Made by a program: the position numbers and the translations under genes
NCBI RefSeq assembly: GCF_001742165.1
Contig: NZ_CP016442.1
Location: 3,534,001 to 3,598,000 of the forward strand
From: Burkholderia stabilis
Lineage (GTDB): Bacteria > Pseudomonadota > Gammaproteobacteria > Burkholderiales > Burkholderiaceae
Length of the DNA: 64,000 nt
Direction of reading: 5' to 3'
The notes under the pieces: model-generated
Told to the model about the DNA's origin: nothing
What the model saw: only the letters and a program-made list of their open reading frames with translations
Database searches by the model: none
Shown here: positions 8,988-17,741 of the stretch, in pieces
Layout of the letters: the number at the start of each line of letters is the position of its first letter
How positions within the stretch are numbered: position 1 is the stretch's first letter

Positions 8988-9902
8988 ATGGCAGATCCGA
9001 CGCCCGACCTGCGCCAGTGGCGCTATTTCGCAACCGTTGCCGACGAGCGCCATTTCGGCCGTGCGGCCGAACGCCTGTCGATGACGCAGCCGCCGCTGTC
9101 GCAGGCGATCCGCGCGCTCGAGGATGCGCTCGGCGTCGCGCTGTTCGTCCGTACGAAACGGTCGGTGGCGCTGACGGCGGTCGGCGCGGCGCTGTTGCCC
9201 GACGTGCGCCGGCTGCTTGCGTCGGCCGATGCGCTGCCGCCGCTCGCGCGGCGGCTTGCGCGCGGCGAGGCCGGCTCGTTGTCGCTCGCGTTCGTGTCGA
9301 CCGCCGATTACGGGCTGCTGCCGTCGCTGCTGCGTGCGTTCGGCGCGCGCTATCCGCAGGTGCGCCTGCAGCTCGCCGAGGCGACGAGCGACGTGCAGAT
9401 CGACGAGCTCGTCGCCGGCCGCATCGACGCGGGGCTCGTCATTCCGCCCGTACCGCCGCGTCATGCGGCCGGGCTGTCGTACCTGAGCGTCGTGCGCGAG
9501 CCGCTGGTGGTCGCGATGCCGGCGGCGGCATCGGACGCGCCCGAGGACGAGCCCGTGCGTCTCGCCGATGTCGCCGCGCTGCCGCTCGTGATCTTTCCGC
9601 GTCGTTTGGCGCCCGGCTTTTATGACATCATTACGGGCTGCTACGGCGCGGCGGGGGAAACTCCGCGCATCGGCCAGGAGGCGATCCAGATGCAGACGAT
9701 CGTCAGCCTCGTGTCGGCCGGCATGGGCGTCGCACTGGTGCCGCAATCGCTGCGTAACCTGCGGCGCACCGGCGTGGTCTACCGGCCGCTCGCCGGTCAA
9801 GCGCCGGTCGTCGAGACGGGCCTCGTGTGGCGCACGGGCGACGTGAGCCCCGTGCTCGCCGGTTTCATCGACGTGGTGCGCGCGCAGGGCGTTGCGCCGT
9901 GA
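8988..9902 (+). CDS. LysR-family transcriptional regulator
   Basis: The 304-residue protein has an N-terminal winged helix-turn-helix (about residues 7-66; RQWRYFATVADERHFGRAAERL and the following recognition helix). A two-lobed periplasmic-binding-protein-like effector domain makes up the rest. It is read away from ilvD, and such divergent pairs usually mean control of the neighbour plus autoregulation through a shared operator such as the one at 8929-8943. The ligand is unknown. It could instead regulate distant genes. Confidence 0.9.
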   Translation: MADPTPDLRQWRYFATVADERHFGRAAERLSMTQPPLSQAIRALEDALGVALFVRTKRSVALTAVGAALLPDVRRLLASADALPPLARRLARGEAGSLSLAFVSTADYGLLPSLLRAFGARYPQVRLQLAEATSDVQIDELVAGRIDAGLVIPPVPPRHAAGLSYLSVVREPLVVAMPAAASDAPEDEPVRLADVAALPLVIFPRRLAPGFYDIITGCYGAAGETPRIGQEAIQMQTIVSLVSAGMGVALVPQSLRNLRRTGVVYRPLAGQAPVVETGLVWRTGDVSPVLAGFIDVVRAQGVAP

Positions 9903-9991
9903 CGTGAACGATGGCGCGCCGGCGCCGTCCAAAGCGCGGTGCTGCGCGTTTGCGACGGCCGTACCGCATTCGAAAACTTCTTCGCTAACCC

Positions 9992-10888
9992 ATGATCATT
10001 CACCCGAATTTCGACCCCGTTGCGATCCATCTCGGGCCGCTGGCCGTGCGCTGGTACGGCCTCATGTATCTCGTCGGCTTCATCGCGGCGATCGTCGTCG
10101 GCCGAATCCGCCTGAAACTGCCGCACGTCGCGGCGCAGGGCTGGACCGCGAAGGACATCGACGACATGATGTTCTACGGCGTGCTCGGCACGGTGCTCGG
10201 CGGCCGCCTCGGCTACGTGCTGTTCTACAAGGCCGATTTCTATTTCTCGCATCCGCTCGACGTGTTCAAGGTGTGGGAGGGCGGCATGTCGTTTCACGGC
10301 GGCTTTCTCGGCGTGACGCTCGCGATGATGCTGTTCGCATGGCAGCGCAAGCGTCATTGGCTGCAAGTCACCGATTTCGTCGCGCCGATGGTGCCGACGG
10401 GGCTGGCGGCCGGACGGCTCGGCAATTTCATCAACGGCGAGCTGTGGGGCCGCGTGACCGATCCGGGCGCACCGTGGGCGATGCTGTTCCCGGGCGCGAT
10501 GCGCGACGATGCGGCATGGCTGCCGAAGCATCCGGAGCTCGTCGAGAAGTGGCATCTCGCCGACGTGTTCATGCAATACCAGATGCTGCCGCGCCATCCT
10601 TCGCAGCTCTACGAAATTGCGCTCGAAGGCATCGCGCTGTTCTTCACGCTGTTCTTCTTCTCGCGCAAGTCGCGGCCGATGGGCGCTGTGTCAGCACTGT
10701 TCCTGATCGGCTACGGCCTCGCGCGCTTCACGGTCGAGTTCGCGCGTGAACCCGACGATTTCCTCGGCCTGCTCGCGCTCGGCCTGTCGATGGGGCAGTG
10801 GCTGTCGCTGCCGATGATCCTCGCGGGCGTTGCGCTGATGGTGTGGGCGTATCGCCGCCGCGCGACGAACGCGAATGCGGCTGCATGA
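9992..10888 (+). CDS. lgt: Prolipoprotein diacylglyceryl transferase
   Basis: The 298-residue inner-membrane enzyme adds diacylglycerol to the lipobox cysteine of prelipoproteins, the first step of lipoprotein maturation. The Lgt signature [13 protein letters not shown] begins at residue 141, and His102 in SFHGG corresponds to the conserved catalytic-region His. About seven hydrophobic segments are visible. It is preceded by an 89-base gap from the LysR gene and followed by a terminator. Candidate substrates in this window are the OmpA-like and SodC-like lipoproteins. Confidence 0.95.
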   Translation: MIIHPNFDPVAIHLGPLAVRWYGLMYLVGFIAAIVVGRIRLKLPHVAAQGWTAKDIDDMMFYGVLGTVLGGRLGYVLFYKADFYFSHPLDVFKVWEGGMSFHGGFLGVTLAMMLFAWQRKRHWLQVTDFVAPMVPTGLAAGRLGNFINGELWGRVTDPGAPWAMLFPGAMRDDAAWLPKHPELVEKWHLADVFMQYQMLPRHPSQLYEIALEGIALFFTLFFFSRKSRPMGAVSALFLIGYGLARFTVEFAREPDDFLGLLALGLSMGQWLSLPMILAGVALMVWAYRRRATNANAAA

Positions 10889-10929
10889 TGCGATGCCGAT
10901 GCGCGCGCATCGGCAACACGCAAGCAAAT

Positions 10930-10961
10930 GAAAAACGCCGGCCCGAGGGCCGGCGTTTTCG
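10930..10961. terminator. Bidirectional terminator between lgt and SIMPL gene
   Basis: A long GC-rich stem (ACGCCGGCCC / GGGCCGGCGT) is flanked by AAAA on the left and TTTT on the right. It separates the convergent lgt and SIMPL-domain genes. Confidence 0.88.
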
Positions 10962-10985
10962 TATTCGACTGCCGCGCGATGCGCG

Positions 10986-11726
10986 TTACTTCATCTGCAC
11001 CGAACCGTTGACCGTGACCGACACGGTGGCCTTGCCGCCTTCGACGGCGATCGGCGCGCTCATCTTCGCGCTGTCCATCGGCGCCGCGGCCATCGCCATC
11101 ATGCGCGTGTACGGCTGCACGTTGCGGCCGCTGCCGACGTTCACGTCGCGGATCGTGTAGCTGCTGTAGCCGAATGCTTTCGCCGCTTCGTCCGCGCGCG
11201 CGCGGAACGACTTGATCGCCTCGGTGGTGAGCTTCTGCTCGGCCGTGCGCTGTGCTTCGGGCGACAGCGAGAACTCGACGTTGGCAACCTGCATCAGGTT
11301 CGACAACTGGCCCGCCAGCTTCGATGCCGCGGCGAAATCGCGCGATTCGAGCGCGACCTCGGTGCGGCCGCGCCATGCGGAGATCTTCCCGTCGCGATCG
11401 GTGCTCGGATACACGGAGAACGCACCCGTGTGCGCGGTGACGCCCGATACGCCCTTCGCCTGCGACAGTGCCGCATCGGCGCGCTGGTTCAACGCGGACG
11501 TCAGGCTGCCCGGGTCCTTTGCCTGTTGCTCGTAGAACAGCGTGATGTGGATGATGTCCTGCGGCACGTCGGCGCTGGCCTGCGACGAAAGCGACAGTAC
11601 GCCGGCCGGCTCCGGAAAGTGCGGGTTTGCAGTCTGCGCGTGCGCGGCGGGCGACGCAAGCGTCAGCGCGACGGGAACGGCGGCGGCGAGTGCAAGCGAC
11701 AGCGCGAGTGCGGATTTCTTGGTCAT
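10986..11726 (-). CDS. SIMPL (DUF541) domain exported protein
   Basis: The precursor of 246 residues has a clear signal peptide (MTKKSALALSLALAAAVP onward, cut after AHA) and a SIMPL/DUF541 domain. The domain shows the usual opening GVLSLSSQASADVPQDII and a central SVYPSTDRDGKISAWRGR. I chose the Met at 11726 because AAGGAGT sits just upstream. The frame extends 23 codons further but without a ribosome-binding site. Members such as E. coli YggE are outer-membrane or periplasmic oxidative-stress-related proteins of unclear mechanism. It lies downstream of the EVE gene on the same strand. Confidence 0.85.
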   Translation of the reverse strand: MTKKSALALSLALAAAVPVALTLASPAAHAQTANPHFPEPAGVLSLSSQASADVPQDIIHITLFYEQQAKDPGSLTSALNQRADAALSQAKGVSGVTAHTGAFSVYPSTDRDGKISAWRGRTEVALESRDFAAASKLAGQLSNLMQVANVEFSLSPEAQRTAEQKLTTEAIKSFRARADEAAKAFGYSSYTIRDVNVGSGRNVQPYTRMMAMAAAPMDSAKMSAPIAVEGGKATVSVTVNGSVQMK

Positions 11727-11906
11727 TGTTGGACTCCTTGTGCGAGGGCGCACACGCGGATCACGCGTGCGCGACGCGGGCGTACCGCGCGACAAAAAAA
11801 CGACAGCCGGCCCGATCGGCCGACAGCGGTTGCTTAGGCCACGTGAAAGACCCTTGAGTTCCGTGCGTGCGGCGCCTGCTGACCAGATTTGACCTTTGGC
11901 GCGTGC

Positions 11907-12368
11907 TTACTTCATCAGCTTTTCGGTGATGAACCGCCATTCGGCGCGCGTCACGGGCGTGATCGACAGCCGGTTGCCGCGTGCGAGCACGCGCATGTCG
12001 GCGAGTTCGTCGTGTTCGCGCAGTGCGGCGAGCGGCACGAGCGGCGCCTTTTTCACGAAGCGCACGTCGACGAGCAGCCAGCGCGGCGTTTCCTGCGTCG
12101 ATTTCGGGTCGTAATAGGGGCTTTTCGGATCGAACTGCGTGGGATCGGGGTAGGGCGTAGACGATACTTCGGCGAGGCCCGCGATGCCCGGCTCGGGGCA
12201 GCTCGAGTGATAGAACAGCACGCCGTCGCCGATCTTCATCGTGTCGCGCATGAAATTGCGCGCCTGATAGTTCCGCACGCCAGTCCACGGCAGCGAGCGC
12301 TGCGGTGCGTTGGCGAGATCGTCGATGCTTGCTTCGTCCGGTTCGGACTTCATCAGCCAGTATTGCAT
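11907..12368 (-). CDS. EVE domain protein
   Basis: The 153-residue single-domain protein begins MQYWLMKSEPDEASIDDLA, the hallmark of EVE (PUA-superfamily) proteins. EVE domains form a pocket that binds modified bases in RNA or DNA, and stand-alone bacterial forms have no settled role. Conserved aromatic positions (TGVRNYQARNFMR, VLFYHSSC) are present. It lies just downstream of the 6S RNA and its terminator on the same strand. No nuclease or helicase neighbour suggests a defence role here. Confidence 0.9.
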   Translation of the reverse strand: MQYWLMKSEPDEASIDDLANAPQRSLPWTGVRNYQARNFMRDTMKIGDGVLFYHSSCPEPGIAGLAEVSSTPYPDPTQFDPKSPYYDPKSTQETPRWLLVDVRFVKKAPLVPLAALREHDELADMRVLARGNRLSITPVTRAEWRFITEKLMK

Positions 12369-12398
12369 GGATCGTGATCGACGCAGAAAGAGGCTGCT

Positions 12399-12436
12399 AC
12401 AAAAGGAAACGGCATCGGGACGTGCCCGATGCCGTT
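12399..12436 (-). terminator. Intrinsic terminator of 6S RNA
   Basis: On the minus strand AACGGCATCGGG and CCCGATGCCGTT form a perfect 12-bp stem with a 5-base loop, followed by TCCTTTT. It lies directly after the 3' end of the 6S RNA and before the EVE gene. Confidence 0.85.
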
Positions 12437-12625
12437 GGATAGGCCCCCGCCTTGGCCGCTAGGCCGGCATCCTGAACCTGAGGTTCAGAATTGGTCGCAG
12501 TTAGCAGCACTTCGGGTACATCAGACAGAGTGACGCGCGCGCCCGTGCTACAAATTTCCGCAACCGTGCACATGGCATTGGTTCAAGGAATATATGACCT
12601 TGGCGAACCAGGCAGGGAAGCTGAC
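12437..12625 (-). ncRNA. ssrS: 6S RNA
   Basis: The minus strand here carries features of 6S RNA, which binds the sigma70 holoenzyme by imitating an open promoter. The ends can pair (GGUUCGCC from 12602-12609 with GGCGGGGGCC from 12442-12451, one 2-base bulge), and conserved-looking internal segments CCUUGAACC and GGUUCAGGAUGCCGGC are present. The position directly downstream of zapA is the classical ssrS location, and a strong terminator follows. Exact ends are approximate, and no protein frame here is credible. Confidence 0.82.
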
Positions 12626-12701
12626 TGAACTGTATTTCGATGCGCCAATTTGACCACCGTTGATCGCCGAGATCAAGGGGAATCGACGCATCGATCAAAC
12701 G

Positions 12702-13016
12702 TTACTGCGTCTCGTGCTGTGCGAGCACCGCGCCGAGCTGTTCGTTCATCTGGTGCATTGTACGACGGATTTCCTCCGCCGGAAATGCTTCACCGTGCCG
12801 CACGCTCGTTTGCAGCCGCAGCAATTCCGATGCGAGCGACAGCGCTGCCATGACCGCGATGCGATCGGTGCCGCGTACCGAGCTGTTCGAGCGGATTTTC
12901 GACATCTCGGCATCGACGCGCGCGACCGCTTCGAGCAGCGCCGCTTCGGTCTCGGCCGAACAGGCGAGACGATAGGGCTGACCGAGAATCGAGACTTCGA
13001 TCTGCTTGGTGCTCAT
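12702..13016 (-). CDS. zapA: Cell division protein ZapA
   Basis: The 104-residue protein crosslinks FtsZ filaments at the division ring. The start STKQIEVSILGQPYRLACS and the long amphipathic C-terminal helix (MAALSLASELLRLQ onward) fit ZapA. Its start overlaps the stop of the upstream zapB-like gene in an ATGA arrangement, indicating coupled translation. 6S RNA follows about 80 bases downstream on the same strand, so it may be partly processed from a zapA read-through transcript. Confidence 0.93.
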   Translation of the reverse strand: MSTKQIEVSILGQPYRLACSAETEAALLEAVARVDAEMSKIRSNSSVRGTDRIAVMAALSLASELLRLQTSVRHGEAFPAEEIRRTMHQMNEQLGAVLAQHETQ

Positions 13017-13363
13017 GCATGTTCTCCGTGGCTGGCCGCGTCATCGCCATCCGTACGCGCCTGCCCGTCCAGCAGGTCGAGCTGGTTGTCGGCTTGCTCC
13101 GCGCTTTTCGAGCGTGGAAGCTTTTCGAGAATCGCGTTCAGTTTCACCTGTGCGTCGTCGATTTTCGCCGACAGCGTGTCGCGCTCGGCTGCGAGCGCAT
13201 TGCGTTCGTCGCGCAGTTCCGCGAGTTCCGCGCGGACCGTGTCCGCTTCCGCGCGCAATTGCGCGACCTGCTCCTCGAGCGCGAGCCGTTCCGAGTGATA
13301 GCGCTTGTTCAGCGAAATCAGACGGCCAATATTTTGAGATAAGGTTTCGAGTTCGTTGAGCAT
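13013..13363 (-). CDS. ZapB-like coiled-coil protein
   Basis: The 116-residue protein is almost entirely coiled coil (heptads through LALEEQVAQLRAEADTVRAE and beyond), with an acidic, disordered tail. Such small proteins upstream of zapA are usually annotated as ZapB-like or TIGR02449 cell-division proteins. Overlap with zapA by four bases supports a joint role at the division septum. Similarity in coiled coils is weak evidence, so identity with true ZapB is not certain. Confidence 0.75.
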   Translation of the reverse strand: MLNELETLSQNIGRLISLNKRYHSERLALEEQVAQLRAEADTVRAELAELRDERNALAAERDTLSAKIDDAQVKLNAILEKLPRSKSAEQADNQLDLLDGQARTDGDDAASHGEHA

Positions 13364-13530
13364 TTGCTGCGTCCTCTAAAGACCCAGCATTTTAGCGCGG
13401 AATAACGCGCAATCCGACATCTGTAACGTTTCCAGTCGTAACACCCCTGCTTCTTGCCGCGAATGGACGCGTCCCGTGCGTGTCCGGGCGCTTCCTTGAC
13501 GCTCGCGCGACCGGCTCCTAAACTGGCGCC

Positions 13531-13755
13531 GCCTCGGTGCTCGCGCGTGGAACGCGCGGTTAAACGGGAAGCAGGGCGCGGGCTTCGCCAGAAGGCCGCC
13601 AACCTGCGCTGCCCCCGCAACGGTAAGCGGCCGCGTCGCATGACGCAGGCCGGCTCAGGCGTGCTCCGCGTGCAGGTCTTGCAGGCGGGCACGGGCCACT
13701 GCGCGTTTTTAGCGCGGGAAGGCGAGCCGGTACGCCGCCAGCCCGGATACCGGCC
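13531..13755 (+). promoter_or_regulatory. Cobalamin riboswitch
   Basis: This leader contains the ordered landmarks of the adenosylcobalamin riboswitch. They are the opening CTCGGTGC (13533), AAACGGGAAGCAGG (13562), the B12-box core GCTGCCCCCGCAACGGTAAGC (13608), a GAAGGC element (13728) and the closing AGCCCGGATACCGGCC (13740). It faces the btuC-btuD-cobT-cobS-cobC genes, so high B12 should lower their expression. A further hairpin-capable stretch follows to about 13780. In relatives such elements commonly precede a btuB receptor gene; here only a short remnant follows. Confidence 0.93.
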
Positions 13756-13836
13756 GAGGCGGGGAGCCCGCACGGGCTTCGTGACGCGTGGCCTGCGGGG
13801 AAGCGGGGTGCGCAGTGCTTCACGGGATCTTCTTCG

Positions 13837-14013
13837 ATGCTGACCCCAATCGTCGGCGGCGCCGATTTCTGCCATCTTGGTGATGCGCTCGAACCGGGCG
13901 ACCGCCGGACGGTTGACGCGCCCATCGACCCTCTGACCGACAAGGACCACGAGCTTGGTTATGCCTACGACACGCCGCACCGCGCCGATGTCGCGCCCGG
14001 CCGGCCGCTGTAG
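13837..14013 (+). pseudogene. 58-codon frame, probable remnant of a TonB-dependent receptor (btuB)
   Basis: An ATG-started frame of 58 codons lies between the riboswitch and btuC. Its C-terminal part, DPLTDKDHELGYAYDTPHRA, resembles the last strands of TonB-dependent receptors (pattern NLTDKDYELxYGYNTPGR), but the rest of a roughly 600-residue receptor is missing. The usual aromatic last residue is missing too. There is no good ribosome-binding site. I read it as the scar of an internal btuB deletion. It could instead be an unrelated small protein or non-coding, as the likeness covers only about 20 residues. Confidence 0.5.
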
Positions 14014-14055
14014 CCGGCCGGTGCGCGGCGCGTCGCCCACCCGGCGGAGGGCAGC

Positions 14056-15055
14056 ATGAGCGCCGCGCGCGCCGCCGCGATCTGGGCCGCGCTGGCCGCC
14101 GTGGTCGCGTTACTGTTCGTCGCGTCGTTGTCGATCGGCAGCGTGCCGATGTCGCCGTGGCAGGCGCTCGCATCGCTCGTGCCGCATGGCGGCGACGCGC
14201 TGTTCGCCGATATCGTTCGTACGCTGCGCCTGCCGCGCGCGCTCGCAGGCTTCGCGTGCGGCGCGCTGCTCGCGCTGGCCGGCGCGTTGCTGCAGGTGTT
14301 GCTGCGCAATCCGCTCGCCGATCCGTACGTGCTCGGCGTGTCAGGCGGCGCGGCCGGCTTCGCGCTCGTCGCGATGATCGCGGGCGGCGCATGGTGGCTC
14401 GTCGACGCATCGGCGTTCGCCGGTTCGCTCGTGTCGGTCGCGCTCGTGCTCGGCCTCGCGCGCCGCGAGCTGTGGCGTGGCGAGTCGCGCGACGCGTCAC
14501 CGCGGCTGCTGCTCACCGGCGTCGTGATCGCCGCGGGGTGGGGGGGCGCTCGTCACGCTACTGCTGTCGCTCGCGCCCGATGCGCGGCTGCGCGGGATCA
14601 TCTTCTGGCTGACCGGCGACCTGAACGGCGTGACCGCGCCATGGTTCGCATGGGGGGCGCTGCTGCTGGCCGCATGCATCGCGCTGCCGGCCGCGCCGCA
14701 ACTGAACGTGCTGCTGCGCGGCGATGCGACGGCACTTGCGCTCGGCGTACCCGTCGCGCGCCTGCGCGTGCGGATCTATCTCGTCGCGTCGCTGGCTGCC
14801 GCGGCTGCGGTGACGACGGCCGGCACGATCGGCTTCGTCGGTCTCGTCGTGCCGCACGCGTTGCGGCTCGCATTCGGCAACGACCAGCGGATGCTGCTGC
14901 CGGCCGCGATGCTCGCGGGCGGCGGTGGCGTGATGGCGGCCGACCTGCTTGCGCGCACCGCGATCGCCCCCGCGCAACTGCCGGTCGGCGTGATGACGGC
15001 GTTGATCGGCGTGCCGGTGTTCCTGTGGATGTTGTTGAGGAGGCCGATGCGATGA
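14056..15055 (+). pseudogene. btuC: Cobalamin ABC transporter permease BtuC-like, frameshifted
   Basis: Two frames together encode a FecCD/BtuC-type permease of about 332 residues. Residues 1-162 start at 14056 behind GGAGG (SAARAAAIWAALAAVV onward, with LAGALLQVLLRNPLADPYVLG). The remainder continues in the next frame, from GALVTLLLSLAPDARLRG to FLWMLLRRPMR. The break is at a seven-G run (14540-14546), where six Gs would restore one frame. As written, the first frame runs on in nonsense into btuD without a stop. A pseudogene, phase variation or a base-call error are all possible. The stop overlaps the btuD start (ATGA). Confidence 0.85.
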
Positions 15056-15867
15056 CGGATGCCGCACGGCACGCCACCGACGGCGACATGATCTACGCGA
15101 CCGTCGACCTGACGCTGAAGGCCGGCGAACGCACGCTGCTCGACGGTTTTACGCACGCGTTCCGCCCCGGCGAGATCTGGTGCGTCGCGGGGCCGAACGG
15201 TGCGGGCAAGACGACGCTGCTCGCGACGCTCGCGGGGCTGCAGCCGCCGGCCGGCGGCCGGGTCGAGATCGACGGCCGGCCGCTCGGCGCATGGTTGCCC
15301 GCGCCGCTCGCGCAGCGCCGCGCGCTGATGCCGCAGCAACTGCACGACGCGTTCAGCGCGACCGTATTCGACACGGTGCTGCTCAACCGCTTTCCGTATC
15401 TCGGTGGCTGGGGCTGGGAGCGCGACGGCGATCGCGCGGCCGCGCGCGATGCGCTCGCGACGTTCGGCCTGACCGCGCTCGCGTCGCGCGACGTGCTGTC
15501 GCTGTCGGGCGGCGAGCGGCAGCGCGTCGCGCTGGCCGCGACGCTGTGCCAGGACGCGCCGCTGATGCTGCTCGACGAGCCGCTCGCGCATCTCGACCTG
15601 CATCACCAGATCGATTGCCTGACCGCGCTGGCCGCATGGCTCGACGCCGGACCGCGCACCGTGCTGTTCTCGTGCCACGACCTGAATCTCGCGCGGCGTT
15701 TCGCGACGCACGCGCTGTTGCTCGACGGCCGCGGCCAAGCGTGGGCCGGCCCCGTGCACGACGTATTGACACCCGAGCGCGCGAGCGACGCGTTCGGTTA
15801 TCCGCTGGTGCTGATCCGCGAAAACGGCCGCGACGCGCTGCTGCCCGCGTGGCCCGAGCGACAATGA
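15052..15867 (+). CDS. btuD: Cobalamin ABC transporter ATP-binding protein
   Basis: The 271-residue ATPase has Walker A GPNGAGKT (47-54), signature LSGGERQR (151-158) and Walker B LMLLDEP (171-177), and a switch His in FSCHDLNLARR. It would power the BtuC channel to import B12 or cobinamide. The start at 15052 overlaps the btuC stop by four bases. Because of the btuC frameshift, the frame is also open upstream as far as 14056, which could yield a chimeric product. A related haem or iron importer is possible, but the B12 context decides. Confidence 0.9.
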   Translation: MTDAARHATDGDMIYATVDLTLKAGERTLLDGFTHAFRPGEIWCVAGPNGAGKTTLLATLAGLQPPAGGRVEIDGRPLGAWLPAPLAQRRALMPQQLHDAFSATVFDTVLLNRFPYLGGWGWERDGDRAAARDALATFGLTALASRDVLSLSGGERQRVALAATLCQDAPLMLLDEPLAHLDLHHQIDCLTALAAWLDAGPRTVLFSCHDLNLARRFATHALLLDGRGQAWAGPVHDVLTPERASDAFGYPLVLIRENGRDALLPAWPERQ

Positions 15868-15919
15868 CCTTTCCCTTTCCGATGCGCGGCACACGCCGCG
15901 CCCACGACACGGCTTCCCG

Positions 15920-16975
15920 ATGACGACTCCGACCCACTTCCCGCCCGCGATCGCGCCGCTCGACGAAGCGCTGCGCAAGCGCCTGCAGCACGTGATCGAC
16001 CACAAGACCAAGCCGCCCGGCAGCCTCGGCCAGCTCGAGGCGGTCGCGTTGCAGATCGGCCTGATCCAGCACACCGAGCAGCCCGTCGTGCAGCGTCCCG
16101 TGATGATCGTGTTCGCCGGCGATCACGGGATCGCGGCCGAGGGCGTGAGTCCTTATCCGCAAGCCGTGACCGCGCAGATGGTCGCGAACTTCCTGGCCGG
16201 CGGCGCGGCGATCAACGCGTTCGCGGGCGTCGCGCAGAGCGTGCTCGAGATCGTCGATGCGGGCGTCGCGTCGCCGCTGCCGCTGTCCGACCGGCTGGTA
16301 TCGCTGCCGGTCGCGCGCGGCACGCGCAACTTCGCGGCGGAGCCGGCGATGACGCGCGACGAAGCGATGACGGCGCTTGCGGCCGGCGCGGCGCGCGTGC
16401 GCCTGCACGCATCGCTCGGCACGAACGTGATCGGTTTCGGCGAGATGGGGATCGCGAACACGTCGTCGGCCGCGTGCCTGATGAGCCGCCTGCTCAGCGT
16501 GCCGGTCGACGCCTGCGTCGGGCGCGGCACGGGCCTCGACGACCAGGGCCTCGCGCACAAGCGCGCGGTGCTCGGCCGCGCGCTCGTCAAGCATTCGCAC
16601 GCGATCGCGCCGCTCGACGTGCTCGCGACGTTCGGCGGCTTCGAGATCGCGATGATGACGGGTGCGTATCTCGCGGCCGCGAGCGAGCGGATGACGATCC
16701 TCGTCGACGGCTTCATCGCGACGGCCGCACTGCTCGTCGCCGAGCGCATCGCGCCCGGCGTGCGCGACTACTGCGTGTTCTCGCATACGTCGCACGAGGC
16801 CGGGCACCGGCGCATGCTCGAGCATTTCGGCGCGAAGCCGCTGCTCGCGCTCGACCTGCGGCTCGGCGAAGGCACGGGCGCGGCGCTCGCGCTGCCGCTC
16901 GTGCGCGCGGCGGCTGCGTTCCTCAGCGAGATGGCGAGCTTCGAGTCCGCCGGCGTCGACAATCGTGACGCCTGA
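15920..16975 (+). CDS. cobT: Nicotinate-nucleotide-dimethylbenzimidazole phosphoribosyltransferase
   Basis: The 351-residue enzyme makes alpha-ribazole phosphate, the lower-ligand precursor of cobalamin, from nicotinate mononucleotide and dimethylbenzimidazole. The conserved opening HVIDHKTKPPGSLGQLE and the motif GRGTGLDDQGLAHK are present. Glu317 in RLGEGTGA corresponds to the catalytic base of the Salmonella enzyme. The stop overlaps the cobS start by 11 bases, so translation is coupled. Confidence 0.95.
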   Translation: MTTPTHFPPAIAPLDEALRKRLQHVIDHKTKPPGSLGQLEAVALQIGLIQHTEQPVVQRPVMIVFAGDHGIAAEGVSPYPQAVTAQMVANFLAGGAAINAFAGVAQSVLEIVDAGVASPLPLSDRLVSLPVARGTRNFAAEPAMTRDEAMTALAAGAARVRLHASLGTNVIGFGEMGIANTSSAACLMSRLLSVPVDACVGRGTGLDDQGLAHKRAVLGRALVKHSHAIAPLDVLATFGGFEIAMMTGAYLAAASERMTILVDGFIATAALLVAERIAPGVRDYCVFSHTSHEAGHRRMLEHFGAKPLLALDLRLGEGTGAALALPLVRAAAAFLSEMASFESAGVDNRDA

Positions 16976-17741
16976 TCGCGCGCGCGGCGTGCGTGCCGAG
17001 CTGCGCTACTTCTTCGTCGCGCTCGGTTATTTCACACGTGTGCCCGTGCCGCGTGCGATCGGCTACGCGGCCGGCGATCTCGACCAGGCCGCGCGCTATT
17101 TCCCGCTCGTCGGGGCGTGCGTCGGCGCGTGGGGCGCGCTCGTCTATCTCGCCGCGTTGCGCGTGCTGCCCGCGTCGATCGCGGTCGGGCTGTCGATGGC
17201 CGCGACGCTGCTCGCGACCGGCGCATTCCACGAAGACGGTCTTGCCGACAGTTGCGATGCGTTCGGCGGCGCCTACACGCGCGACGACGTGCTGCGCATC
17301 ATGCACGACTCGCGGATCGGCACGTTCGGCGCGGTCGCGCTCGTGATCGCGCTCGGCCTGAAGTGGCAGGCGCTCGCGGCGATGCCGCCGCTGCGCGCCG
17401 CATGGACGATGATTGCCGCGCACGCGGCGAGCCGCGCGGCGGCCGTGAGCCTGCTGATGTCGCTCGACTATGTGCGGCCCGAAGGCAAGGCGAAGCCGGT
17501 CGCGCAACGAATGGGCGCGCGCGCGGCGTGTGTCGCGGCGCTGTTCGGATTGCCGTGGCTGTTCTGGCCCGACTGGCGCGCGGGCATCGCTGCATGCGTC
17601 GCGCTCGTGCTCGTGCGCGCGTGGGCGGCACGCTATTTCGTGAAGCGGATCGGCGGTTATACGGGCGACTGTCTCGGCTTCGCGCAGCAACTGAGTGAAC
17701 TGGCGATCTATCTCGTGGTGCTCGGATGGACATCGTCCTGA
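16965..17741 (+). CDS. cobS: Adenosylcobinamide-GDP ribazoletransferase
   Basis: The 258-residue membrane enzyme joins adenosylcobinamide-GDP to alpha-ribazole (phosphate), the last assembly step of cobalamin. The signature GAFHEDGLADSCDAFGG and MHDSRIGTFG are intact, with five or six hydrophobic segments. The start codon is GTG, lying inside the cobT 3' end. The next gene, cobC, begins 16 bases before its stop in another frame. Confidence 0.93.
   Translation: MTPDRARGVRAELRYFFVALGYFTRVPVPRAIGYAAGDLDQAARYFPLVGACVGAWGALVYLAALRVLPASIAVGLSMAATLLATGAFHEDGLADSCDAFGGAYTRDDVLRIMHDSRIGTFGAVALVIALGLKWQALAAMPPLRAAWTMIAAHAASRAAAVSLLMSLDYVRPEGKAKPVAQRMGARAACVAALFGLPWLFWPDWRAGIAACVALVLVRAWAARYFVKRIGGYTGDCLGFAQQLSELAIYLVVLGWTSS

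Noticed and set aside
11907..12368. EVE protein considered as part of a modification-dependent defence system
   Set aside because: It is a stand-alone EVE domain next to housekeeping genes, with no nuclease, helicase or McrB-like partner nearby.
12501..12698. 65-codon minus-strand frame over the 6S RNA
   Set aside because: It lies within the predicted structured RNA and lacks a ribosome-binding site or family likeness.
14056..15867. One continuous 603-codon frame covering btuC and btuD
   Set aside because: The middle section (about codons 164-332) is nonsense, and the true BtuC C-terminal half is in another frame. The continuity is an effect of high GC content after the frameshift.
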